Origin: Massospora cicadina
Taxonomy: Eukaryota > Entomophthoromycota > Entomophthoromycetes > Entomophthorales > Entomophthoraceae
Length of the DNA stretch: 64,000 nucleotides
Direction of reading: 5' to 3'
Assembly: GCA_022478985.1 (NCBI GenBank)
Contig: JAKSZP010000005.1
Location: forward strand, 62,001-126,000
Positions 32,968 through 43,222 of the stretch are shown here, in pieces; position 1 is the stretch's first letter, and every line of letters begins with the position of its first letter. The position numbers and the translations under genes are program-made. A model generated the notes under the pieces. The model searched no databases, had not been told where the DNA came from, and saw only the letters and a program-made list of their open reading frames with translations.

Positions 32968-33470
32968 AACCTTCGAGTCTGATAGGGTCAATCTATTTGG
33001 GTGAGTGGGTGAGAATTGGCGAATATTATCTAATAATTCACAAGTTGTCATCTGAAGCTAATCGAGTCTGATGGGTTCAATCTATTTGGGTGAGTGGGTG
33101 AGAATTGGTAAATAAGATCGAATCTGAAACTATCGAATGTGATAGGTTCAATTTATTTGAGTGAGTTGGTGAGAATTGGTGAATATTATCTAATAATTCA
33201 CCAAATTGCTCACCGAAGCTAATCGAGTCAGATAAGTTTAATCTATTTGGGTGAGTGGGTGAGAATTGGCAAATAAGATCAAATCTGAAATTATCGAGTA
33301 TGATAGGTTCAATCTATCTGGGTGAGTTGGTGAGAATTGGCGAATATTATCTAATAATTCACCAATTTGCTCATCTGAAGCTAATCAAGTCTGATAAGTA
33401 ATTTTTTGGGTGAGTGGGTGAGAATTGGTGATTTTTATCTAATAATTCACCAAATTGCTCATCTGAAACT
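32968..33470 (+). repeat. Minisatellite with two alternating unit lengths
   Basis: Six units each start CTGAA and contain a GAGTCTGATAGGTTCAATCT block and GGGTGAGTGGGTGAGAATTG. Units 1, 3, 5 and 6 (about 86-91 bp) contain GAATATTATCTAATAATTCA or a variant; units 2 and 4 (about 70 bp) end in AAATAAGATC instead. The repeating period is therefore a pair of about 160 bp. It ends about 160 bp before a Helitron-type hairpin. Confidence 0.9.
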
Positions 33471-33629
33471 CAACAAAGATCAGTATTAGAGTTTAAGTAG
33501 ATTAAGTAGTTAGGATAATCAGCTCACCAGCCACGAGAGCAACAGTGGAGCTGTTAGTCTGAGTGGCTCGAGAGTAGTGCTGGCACAGCTTATAGGCTAC
33601 AATGTGAGCTTATCATTTGATAAATTAAA

Positions 33630-33649
33630 TACCGTAGCGAAGCACCGTA
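33630..33649 (+). repeat. Hairpin of Helitron/Helentron type, copy 1
   Basis: TACCGTAGCGAAGCACCGTA is nearly identical to the hairpin at 34062-34079. The closing arm carries one mismatch. No CTAG follows. Confidence 0.6.
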
Positions 33650-34604
33650 TCTGGATGTTAGGTTTATAAGTTTTAAAAACTTGTATAATTTGGTTCACCT
33701 AATTAATAAAATACTTTTGGCAAGTTAAGTAGAAGTTGATTTAGTAGTTTGGAAGATATGTCACATACTCAATGATTTTAAGTATAAAGAGATGTTTCGA
33801 ATAGCAGTTTGTTGTTATTTGATTGATTCGATAGGGTTTTTTGTTTGGCCGAGTGGTTAATGGCTTTTGGTCGAATCGATAGGACATAGTTTAGTTTAGA
33901 GGGGTGATTAGTTATTGATTGTTTTGATAAGTTCAGTTAGGCTTACCTGAGTGGTTGGTAGATTTTGGTTGATTCGATTGAGCAATTAGATTTGGCTGAG
34001 TGGTTTTGTTTATCTATAATATAAGATCTAAATTAATAAATTGGAATTTGAAATTTTAGACACCGTAGCGAAGCACGGTAATTCGACTAGTAGTCAAATA
34101 AATTTAATTAGTTTATCAGCAGACTTGAGAGGTACAGTCAATAAATAGTTGATGTAATCAAGAGACTATAAAGTTTGACAGGTAATACTGTAAATGTCTT
34201 TAAAGATTTTATATAAAGCAATAAATTGTATAGAAGACTAAGTTTACTTTATGCACTATTTTTATAATAAATTTTAATAATGTACATAGAGGTAGATACT
34301 CTTTAATTAAACATAGTACTTTTTACTTACTAACTACAATACCGGTACCTTAGATTATTAATAATCGTATGTTTTTTACTATAATTTGAAGGCCGGGTCC
34401 TTCAAAGGCTACACGATTATTATTTATATTAGCACTAGCGGAATCTCCTATTAGACTTCACCTCTAGGGCAATCCCTTGATGGAATAGATGTTGTAAAGC
34501 AAATCTCTGTTCACTTGAATAGGCAAATCTCTAGTAAAAAAACTAGGCAAAAATCAAAGTTAAGAGCGAAAAATGTCCTTTATCTATATATATTGATATA
34601 TGTT
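33650..34604. other. Non-coding DNA between Helitron-type hairpins
   Basis: AT-rich, no ORF. Motifs GATTGATTCGATAGG and TTGGTTGATTCGATTGAG recur loosely at 33820-33990. It may be the body of a short non-autonomous Helitron ending at 34090. Confidence 0.35.
34062..34090 (+). repeat. Candidate Helitron 3' terminus: hairpin followed by CTAG
   Basis: ACCGTAGCGAAGCACGGT (34062-34079) folds with a perfect five-base stem, and CTAG ends eleven bases later at 34090, followed by T. A hairpin a few bases before CTRR, with insertion before T, is the classical Helitron 3' end. Confidence 0.65.
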
Positions 34605-35192
34605 GGTATATATATCTGTCTGCCTATGTTTTATAGACTCTGACGCCGTTCAACCAATTGTGATGAAACTTTGGTGATTTGTTGTGTGCATGCCCGAGAA
34701 GGTTTAAGAATTTTACAAATTATTAGTTTCATAGTACAATAAAAAGTTTTATATACAAGAAGTGAAAACCCTATATATACTTTGATGGTATTCACTATAT
34801 TGTTACAGCTGAGCAGTTTAGATTCGTTTGATTTACTATTTTATATGGTTTTGTTAAGTGGTTAGTGGTCATTTGGCTCTTTAGAAGTTAATTTAAATCA
34901 AAATTTTGAATCAAAAACCCATTGATTTTAAAAATACCTCCTCTAGCATAATCGGCTCAGCTTTTGGCTCTAAACTTAGATTTTATAAAGGTTGGTTGTT
35001 TGAATCCTGGCCCAATCACTTTAATTTAATTACTTTCTATCATGTAAACTATTTATATAGTTAAAGCTAATATTGCAAGTGTAAATAAACCTAAAAAATG
35101 ATGAAATGTAGTAATAATTATAAATTAAATTTTTTTGTCTATATATAAAAATGGATGTTGGCATATATATCTATATTAATTATCCTGTCAAA

Positions 35193-35657
35193 TTTCTCAA
35201 TTCATTGGAGCCTCTGGGAATGCCACTGCATATATTAACCTTGAAAGTTGGCTCACCAATATTGCTCCTTCAGAGTCTGAACCTGCCAATGTTGTACAAT
35301 GGAACCAAACTTTCCATGAAATAACTGATGCTGAATATGATTGAAGCAACAATAATTAGCAGCAAATGTAAAGGAGAAGATCTGCTTGTTTTGCACATTC
35401 CAATGATTTCCACTGATTTACCCTTCACATTCAAATGACTACACATTCCTGTGCAGCTTGCTTTTGCAATAACAATCAACAAAGCTCAAGGGCAGTTGCT
35501 GCATGTTGCCAAATTAAATTTAGAAAATTCATATTTTTTATATGGTCAACTATATGTTGCTTGCTCCAGAGTAGGAAATCCAAAAACTCTGTATATCTAT
35601 ACACCAAATAAAAAAACCAAAAATATTGTTTACCCACTGTATTATACTAGATGTTAG
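35193..35657 (+). pseudogene. Helitron Rep/helicase, C-terminal Pif1-type part
   Basis: One reading frame with two in-frame stops (near 35342 and 35437) reads LNSLEPLGMPLHILTLKVGS, then IPMISTDLPFTFK, then QLAFAITINKAQGQLLHVA and YGQLYVACSRVGNPKTLYI. These are the C-terminal blocks of the Pif1-like helicase of Helitron Rep proteins, including the GQLYVA-SR motif. The Rep nuclease and N-terminal helicase motifs are absent, so this is the 3' end of a Helitron, consistent with a hairpin at 35980-35997. Confidence 0.9.
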
Positions 35658-35979
35658 TATTATTTTCAATTATTTCAAGTTGGTTCAATTATATAGCAAA
35701 TAGAATAGTCAAAAATATTATTCATTCACATGGATTATTCATAAAAAACTTATATAGTTCATCATCTATTTATACCGTTAAAAATAATAGAATTTCATCA
35801 GTATAAGTCATCTTTCATTTTTTCACATTTTTACACATGTATTATAGATTCTAGATTACATACAGACTATCCATTCTTATATAAATAAATATACAAATGC
35901 AGAAAAACATCAGCTGGGTTCTGCTAGCTATAATATAAAAAATTAAATTAATTGGTTCAAATCAGCTGATAATAAATAA

Positions 35980-35997
35980 ACCTGAGCAAAGCCAGGT
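35980..35997 (+). repeat. Hairpin downstream of the Helitron helicase
   Basis: ACCTGAGCAAAGCCAGGT, stem ACCTG/CAGGT-like, has the layout of the ACCGTAGCGAAGCACGGT hairpin at 34062. Being about 320 bp after the helicase frame, it may mark the 3' end of that element; CTAG is not evident. Confidence 0.5.
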
Positions 35998-36345
35998 AAC
36001 TTCACTCATAAGATATAATCCTAGCACTTTAATGGCCTAGGGAAAATAAGGACTAAGCTGGGATAGGAAAAAATCACCTAAACCCATCAGAAATTGAATG
36101 TGAAGGTGATTTATCATGAGTAATTCTTTTGAATACTCAACTTTGTAAATGGGGATTGGTCAATGATATATAATATAAAGCCAATAATAATTTCAGGACT
36201 TTGGCCCAACAAATCTTTGTTCAACAAACTATTGATTAAATATAAATATGAGGTGATTAAGATAATAAACATTCAGAAACTAAAAGTTGAGGCTTCACTT
36301 GCACTGAGGCAAAGCCTGAAATATTGGAAGATATTGATACTAGAT

Positions 36346-36661
36346 GGAAGGGGGTATGGCATAGTTGGGATGGGCGTCCCATTATCACCCCTCATGATGC
36401 TGTTCCAATCCCATCATGGCAAAAATTATATTTCTGTGCCAAAAGGATAGCAATACATGTGGATTCATGCACCATGCCTCAGTCCAACCAAGCAAATCAG
36501 TGAAGTTAGACCATGTAATCCCAGCCTATCAGAATAAACACAAGAAGGTTTTATCCCCAGTACTTGGGTTTTGTTCTCCACTCCTATACTTTCACTCCCT
36601 ACTCCCTATTCCTCCTATTGGTGTGGTATATTTGTCCCAAGGACAGCCCACCTCAAATAAA
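36346..36661 (+). mobile_element. tRNA-derived SINE of a second type
   Basis: A box TGGCATAGTTGGG (36357-36369) and B box CTGTTCCAATCC (36400-36411) define a tRNA-like head different from the first SINE. The tail GACAGCCCACCTCAAATAAAA is shared with it and with the LINEs. Perfect 13-bp direct repeats ATTGATACTAGAT at 36333-36345 and 36662-36674 bracket it. Confidence 0.9.
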
Positions 36662-36674
36662 ATTGATACTAGAT

Positions 36675-36914
36675 AGATAAGATATATAAAACTATAGTTA
36701 GTTAATATTAGAAAAGAGATTAAAATAAAATAAATTAAGTTTTTTTGAAACTTTATTTTTCTTAAATAGAAAATAAAAAAATTAAAAAGTAAAAAAACAA
36801 AAATCAAACAAAAAAGTTGCACTAAAAAGTAAAAAATATTTTTTTGCCAAATAATTACTTTAAAATTTTTTTATTCATATATGGCTGCAAGAAAAGCAAG
36901 GCATGTACACTTAC
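36675..36914. other. AT-rich spacer
   Basis: Homopolymeric A and T runs between the SINE and GC; no feature seen. Confidence 0.5.
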
Positions 36915-36919
36915 ATACA

Positions 36920-37521
36920 TGTTAGACAATTGCCTTTGCGCTTAAGAAGAATGTTTTGGGTGCAAATAGTCCAAATGATGGGGGAGTTTACCCAGCACTA
37001 GCTCCAATTTGGTGCTAAAGTCTAAGTTAAACCCCACTGTTATAGACTTGAAGGGGGTACCAGGAGTAAATAGTTTACTAACCAAGAAATCAATTGAAAC
37101 TCCAATAAGCGGCCAAAATAAGTATATATACCAGGTAGCTGATTGGAGGAATTATATTAAAATGCTACCTCATGGTTACATCCTTCCAATTTCAAACTTG
37201 ATACCTAAATCTAAGCACTTCCATGAAGTGAAATTCAAGTGTTTTAAAAGGTTAAAATATCATTTAACTAATTTGATTTTACCCTTGCCTAAGAAATCAT
37301 GCCTAACTCAATATTAGCCTGAAAATTTTTTAAATACTAGGAGGCATGAAATAAAGGTTCACCTTTTCACCCCCAAGCTAGTACTAGGGAATTAATAATT
37401 AAAATGTTTATTAGTTTCATTAGTTGTAAGCGCACCATTAATTTGGCAAATAAAAGTATTCCATTGTTGCATCCTGCTCTAAATGAGCACCTGCAAGCAA
37501 CTCACAAGCAGGATTCCAACA
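36920..37521 (+). repeat. 5' LTR of GC (602 bp)
   Basis: Starts TGTTAGACAATTGCC and ends AGGATTCCAACA. It aligns with 43223-43834 through blocks such as GACTTGAAGGGGGTACCAG and TATTAAAATGCTACCTCATG. ORFs inside it are LTR shadows. Confidence 0.95.
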
Positions 37522-37524
37522 AAG

Positions 37525-37542
37525 TGGTGCTCACTATATGGG
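37525..37542 (+). other. Primer-binding site of GC
   Basis: TGGTGCTCACTATATGGG starts three bases after the LTR. Its first twelve bases are identical to the primer site of GB (61851-61868), although the two LTR families are unrelated. Both probably use the same tRNA. Confidence 0.75.
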
Positions 37543-38650
37543 CCCTATACACCACAAAGTTTCAACTAAAATTGGAGGCCGTTCAAGTGAGTAACCCTCC
37601 TCCCCTTCCCTATGAAAATAACTTAAGGATAGTTGCGCTTGACATCAACTAGCCAGTGCCCTATCACACCTTAAAAAGCTCAAACAGCGCCCCTCTTCCA
37701 CTCCACTTGGGACCCCAACTGCTGTTCCTTTTATACCCCCTTTCAAAGACAAGTTCACCCCTGGTAAGGATAGTATTGTCTCATTTTTATGTCTATGAAT
37801 CTTTTATGAAAGGCGCTACTGAGCAACAGAAATTCAAGTGTATCCTCCATCGCCTAAGTCACATGGCCCAAGAGGTAATAGTGCCATATATGAACTCCCT
37901 TACTACTTGGCTAATGGTCAAGAAAGCACTTATTCAGGATCAGCTCAATTCAGAGTTTATATAGGAGGAAACAGGACTTTTTGAGCCTTAACATAAAAAC
38001 AGGGGAAACAGTTGCTACCTTTGTTGAGCGGTTTACTTAGAAGCCCTGCCGCTGTTAAACTCTAAAATGCCAACTCTTGACGAAGCTGTTGCTGCTATTC
38101 TAACTGGCTTGGCTTTTCATCCTTCCTTAGCCAGACATATTGTCTCTGTGAAGCGCAACTTCAGGAATGTTCATGACAAGTGAGGCGGTCCTATATGTTG
38201 CAGGGTACTAAAAAGCTGAGAATACCTTAAAAGCTGTAACTAGCTCCAATGTTTTAACCATTGAGGACCTTCCAACCATCAACCAGAGGATGGGGGATGA
38301 GGTAGCCCCCATACGGCCACCTGTGCCTACTCAGCCCTTGGACCTGCTCCTTCAGTGCGACTTAAAACAGACCCCCCTTCATCCTGTAGGTCAGAGATCA
38401 CTAAGACCGCCAACAAAGTGCTCCCACACAAGCGCATTGAAGCTGCATTGCCTTCTCCCCAGCTAAGCTGGTAACTACATCCCCTAGGGGTATCCACTGC
38501 AACAAAGAAGGGCACATTGTAAAGGCAGGTTGTAAGAAGATAGGCGGACAACCTATAGTGCTCAGCCCTAGCTCCTCTCCTATGGCTCCCTTAATTTGCA
38601 TAGACAACCCCTCAGATGACGAATCTGAAGGGGGATATGAGGATGTAGAA
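37540..38650 (+). pseudogene. GC Gag (capsid and zinc knuckle)
   Basis: The open stretch 37656-37964 is a capsid-like part (FYVYESFMKGATEQQKFKCI and LSHMAQEVIVPYMNSL), followed in another frame by DEAVAAILTGLAFHPSLARH (about 38078). The zinc knuckle HCNKEGHIVKAGC lies at about 38497-38535 and has lost its first Cys (Ile-His in place of Cys-X2-Cys). The Gag coding region begins directly after the LTR and lacks the coiled-coil and collagen-like part of GA. Confidence 0.75.
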
Positions 38651-38722
38651 CTATGTTCTTGGAGCCCCAGTTGAAGTAGAAATACCAGACTGGCTAAACA
38701 CTGGAGGAATAGACAATGCTGT

Positions 38723-39520
38723 TGTTGGGATTTTTGATAGTTTTAGTGAAGCCTTGACTTGAGTCTTCCACTCTAATATCTATTTTAGGAAAACTCAACT
38801 AACCATTACTTTATCAAACTTAGCGCATGATGCTTTGTTGGGCCAAAGGCTCAAGAATAATACTAGTTTTAAATTATTTAGCATTTGTCAAATCCAATTT
38901 AACATTGCTAAATTCCCCAACTGATGAACTTGGGATAAATCAATATTGTAGTTCTCATTTATTAGATGATTTAGGCTGACAATCCCCATCTCAACTATCA
39001 TTCTACCCTGGAAGAAAAGGATTCTTTATTCAGCTTTATTTAACCTTATTTCCAAATTCACCTTATCTTATGAGTTCTTATCTGTTATCTACTTTCCTTT
39101 ATCCTCTAAAATTTAGGATAATAGTTTCTTTTCTGCTCCAAGTTCCAACAGGGCTTGTGCTGATTGTTCCTTATATCTCTTATTTATCCCTTGCTTTATT
39201 AGCACCATTTAAGGTGAAAATGATTTACTCAATAAAATAACTTTACGTTTTTACCTTTAATTAGGATCTTTGTAAAGTTCATTTTCTATCTCTTGGGACC
39301 TATAAAGCTGATTAGGTTAAGTTTACATCTAGTTTATCTACCATAAATCCCTAATATTTCCAGCTCTCCCCTCTCTGCCCTGGCCAGCGGGGCTAATTAT
39401 CAATATTCTCTTTAGGAACCTGGGCCTCTATCTAGCTAGTTCCCTCTTATTTAATTATTCTCTCCTGTCAAATTAGTCATCTTTAAAGAACTGGCCTTCA
39501 GACCTTCTGGTGTCCCAACA
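38723..39520 (+). repeat. Solo LTR (798 bp) inserted in GC
   Basis: It begins TGTTGGGA and ends TCCCAACA, an eight-base perfect terminal inverted repeat of the LTR type, and has an AATAAAATAACTTTACGTTT polyadenylation-like region at about 39228, resembling the corresponding part of the GA LTR. It separates GC gag from protease. The flanks GCTGT and GCGTG are not identical, so the target duplication is eroded or I have an end slightly wrong. No internal coding region: a product of LTR-LTR recombination. Confidence 0.75.
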
Positions 39521-39739
39521 GCGTGATACCCAATGGCACCTATCTTAGCCAAATCTTGAGTTCCCTGAAGTCATTGATATGGCTAGTGATGCCAACCAGC
39601 TTGTGGCTTTGATAATCCTCTCTATCCTTCATGTTCATAAACTTCAATTTTTTTAACAAAAACTACTCCAAACACTAAAACTTGCCTCTAAATTTCGTCT
39701 TGAGGAGGTTTTAGCTCTTCCCCCTAATTTTGGTGTGGC

Positions 39740-40260
39740 TGTCTCACAGGTAAAAGTAGTTATCAACAAGGTGCAGGTTATAACCACTTTTAAACTGTCT
39801 CCCCCATAAATGTTGTTTCTTCAAACTTATCAAAAAGATCAAATTGGCACCTGATCTGGACTACACCAAAGAGTATGTAATGGCAGGACCTTTTAAACCT
39901 CGTGCTATTGGTGTGTACTCCTCATTGCCCCTCAGATTTGGAGAACTTATCCTGTTGGCCCCTAATGTGGCTTTGGAGAGCAATTATTATGACATGCTGA
40001 TTGGTACTCAATTCTTGTTTGAGTACAACAGAACCATCAATATGAATCAGGGTTCCTCTCCCTGCTTAACTATGAGGTGCCTTTGGTGCTGAACAATAAA
40101 GAACCCCCCCCCCAAAAAAAAAACTACTGCTTTGTTGAGTACCCTTTTTCTGCACTATCACTGCACTATGCCACCTCTGGACGTCATAAAAAATTAATGC
40201 CAGAGTCAGAGGACGCCTCTAAAGGAATTCCTTTTTATGGCTCAGAGGATACTAAGTAAA
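39740..40260 (+). pseudogene. GC aspartic protease remnant
   Basis: VKVVINKVQVITTFKLSPPI and the following NVVSSNLSK align with the active-site region of the GA protease, but the Asp-Ser-Gly triad reads Lys-Leu-Ser, so catalysis is lost. The second half, YYDMLIGTQFLFEYN at about 39985, is well kept in the open stretch 39844-40092. A run of C then A (about 40107-40125) likely causes one of the frame errors. Confidence 0.8.
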
Positions 40261-40599
40261 TCTGGTGAACAACAAGTGGTGGACACCAATATTACTTTGC
40301 AAATCTCCTGGAACTGCTTATTACATCTAACCAGTATTGATGGAGTAAGTCATCTAGAGCCCCGATTACACCATTGAATACTAGATCCTGCCTACCAGCG
40401 TCCTATTAATATCATGCTGGGGAACCTTAACAAGAAAGACATGGTCGTGAAAAAATATTAGGAGATAGGAAAGGGTCAGCTCATTCCCTTTGATGATATT
40501 GAGTAAGTTCACTGCCTTAGGGCTATGTCATAAATGAGCCTACCCTCTGGCAAAACTATTGTGTGCTTTTCCTGACATTCATATAACAGATGAACTACC

Positions 40600-41320
40600 T
40601 CCGACGAGCTTGGAGAAGTCCAATCTTTACTAGATGCCTATAGTGATATATTCTCCAAGTATGATCTTGATTACAGGCATATAAAGGATTGGAGCAACAC
40701 CATTGATGTTGGTGATGCCAGTCCAATTAGACCAAAACCTTATTGCAAGTCAAAGGTTGAGGAGCAACAGATGAGGATGGAGCTCAAGATGTTTCTTGCG
40801 CTGGGTTACTAGTACCATTTTAAAGCCTAAGGCGTCCCCTCTCCTGTTTATCAAAAAGAATAATGGAGGCCATTGGGTAGTTATGGACTACAGGAAGTTG
40901 AACAACCTCACCAAGAAATACAGCTACCCTATCCCACATATCAATGATGCTCTTGCACAATTCTCTGATTAAAAATTATTCTCTGCCATAAATTTGGCCA
41001 GAAGATACTGGCAAATGGACTTTAATACCCAAGATCAGGATAAATGTGCGCTCATTTGCAGTGGAGGCTTATTCTAGCCCACTCGCCTACCTCAAGGGTT
41101 GTGCAATGCTCCTGAATCATTACTATGAGTGATGGATCACATCTTGCAAGATCTTAAGCTAAGCTATGTGATTGTCTATCTTGATGACATCACTGTCTTT
41201 TCTAAAAAGTTCACCATACATCTCACCCACCAAAGGGAAGTTTTTCAATGACTGCGTGCATCTAACATCAATTTGAAACCTTAAATGTGCACATATTTTT
41301 AAAATAAATTAGATTTCCTC
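40600..41320 (+). pseudogene. GC reverse transcriptase
   Basis: It opens with AYSDIFSKYDLDYRHIKD (about 40638) and SPIRPKPYCKSKVEEQQMRM, then SPLLFIKKNNGGHWVVMDYR in another frame (about 40838), and later VIVYLDDITVFSKKF at about 41170, an intact YLDD box. Stops and frameshifts in between destroy the enzyme although both catalytic Asp residues remain. The connection MGYYNQFISKFTQLSEPLIR is at about 41430. Confidence 0.92.
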
Positions 41321-41559
41321 AGCCATGCCATCTCACAAGAGGGAATTCAACCCTGCAAGATAAGGTGAAGCAATATCCGAAATGCCACCTCCCCAAAACC
41401 TAAGAGATGTCAGGTCTTCCTCGTTATGATGGGATACTACAATCAATTCATCTCCAAGTTTACTCAGCTCAGTGAGCCCCTCATCCGCTTACTGAAAAAA
41501 TCCCATTTCATTGAGGTAATAAACAAAAGGCTGAGTTTGAAATGCTAAAGAGATTGCTT

Positions 41560-41960
41560 CAGAAAGGCCCCATCCTACACCACCCTGATTATGGTAAACC
41601 CTTCTTCTGTTTACTGATGCTTCTGACTATGCTAGTGGAGCCATCTTGGCCCAATTGGATAAAAATGGCTGGAAAATCCTGTGTCATATTCTAGAAATAT
41701 GTTATCCAAGTCTTAAAGTAACTTTAAAGTCACTGAGAAGGAGTGTCTATTTGTTTTATTGACTGTGGAATACTACTGGCCCTTTTTGTTTGGATCCATT
41801 TTCACTATGCTTACTGACCACGCCTCCCTCAAATAATACAAAATATGAAGTATCCTATGGGATGGCTGGCTCGTTGGGTCTTAAAGCTCCAACACTATGA
41901 TATAAAAATTCAAGATTAGGCTGGAACTCTCCATATTAATGTTAATGGGATGACCTGACT
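41560..41960 (+). pseudogene. GC RNase H
   Basis: Blocks LTDASDYASGAILAQLDKN (about 41616), KVTEKECLFVLLTVEYYWPF (about 41730) and MLTDHASL (about 41810) follow the gypsy RNase H order, with the catalytic Asp, Glu and Asp kept, in several frames. Confidence 0.87.
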
Positions 41961-42179
41961 GCCTGTTCTTCATTTAAATAATAGTAAAGCTGAGAGGTTA
42001 CATGACCTCCTCATAACCTCATCATGACCCCTGATGCCTGGGACGATGAAGAGGATCCCATGAAGAAAATGTTAGGAAGACACTCCCACAATACTAAGGT
42101 TATAGTGGGAAGTTATACAAAAAAGTAGGGGCCAATTGGCAGCCCTATCTTTGGCTTTCTGAACGAGTCCCTGACATCC

Positions 42180-42870
42180 TGGAAGCCCACCTATAACTTT
42201 GGGCATGGTGGGGTGAAGAAAACTTTTAAGTAGGTTAAAGATCAGGTTTTACTAGGAGAATTATGGAATCCATTATTGAAGTCTTGGAGGCCTGCTTAAA
42301 CTTCAAAAAACAATCTAGTTTCAAGACTAAATATCAATATCAACATATCACCCATCAGCAACCATTCTACATAGTAAGTTTAGATATAGTAGGTCCCCTA
42401 CCACAGACTACCAGTGGGAATTGCTTTATACTAATAGGAATTAATCACTTAATGGAATGGATTTAATCAGTGGCTCTCCCAGCCCAAACTACCAAAGCTA
42501 CGACTACTTTCCTCCATCATTTTATCTTTACTCAGCATGGTTGTCCCAGGCCCTGCTCTGTGACAATGGGAAGAACTTCGCCTCTAAAGTAGTCAAAATC
42601 CTGACTGCTTCCATGGGAGCGCAGCAACTCTTCTCAGATCCCTATGATACTTTGACAAATGGTGTTGTAGAAAGGGTGAATGAAAAGTAGTATCCATCCT
42701 TTGGAAAATGGCCACATCTGACCTTCTCCACTGGGATCAGTTCTTTCCCAGTGCCCTTATGGCCTATCATATTTCTTATTACTGGATCATAAAAAATGTC
42801 CCTCTTCCATTTTTTATATGGGTGGGAACCAGGGATATCAGCCCTTTTAGCTAAGTATGTCTTATACTCT
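42180..42870 (+). pseudogene. GC integrase
   Basis: The zinc domain is short and damaged (FGHGGVKKTF at about 42196; CLNFKKQS at 42294). SLDIVGPLPQTTSGN at about 42380 carries the first catalytic Asp; LLCDNGKNFASK (about 42554) the second; TNGVVERVNEK (about 42655) the Glu. Frames change at 42466 and 42690. The C-terminal part reaches about 43150 in fragments. Confidence 0.9.
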
Positions 42871-43222
42871 AGGGTCGAGTAACCAGAAAAAAGCCATGAG
42901 AAGATTGGCTCAGCATATCATTCAGCTTTAATCTGAGTCTACGACTAGCTTAGCTAAACCTGTTACCAAAGAAGGAAAAGCTGCAAATGATCTCCAAACT
43001 CACCTACCTACCTTTCAAGTGTCATATATGGTCCTGTATTACCATAGAAGTATCACTCCCAGAAGCAGCAAGCTTAGATAAACCTGAGAGGGTCCTTTTG
43101 CCATCACCTACAGGGAGATGATGAGCATTCCAAAAAAGTTTTTGGCTACTGGAGTCATTATAAACTGATTACATGGACACTTCTTATGCCCCTATTCTCC
43201 CCCAACATTCTTGAATGGGGAA

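Noticed and set aside
32968..33470. CRISPR array
   Set aside because: Repeats are 70-90 bp and abut without unique spacers; it is a minisatellite in a eukaryotic context.
38680..38722. Protease active site (reading DWLNTGGIDNAV) before the solo LTR in GC
   Set aside because: The true protease region, aligned with GA, lies after the solo LTR at 39740-40060; the NTGG reading is outside it and probably chance.
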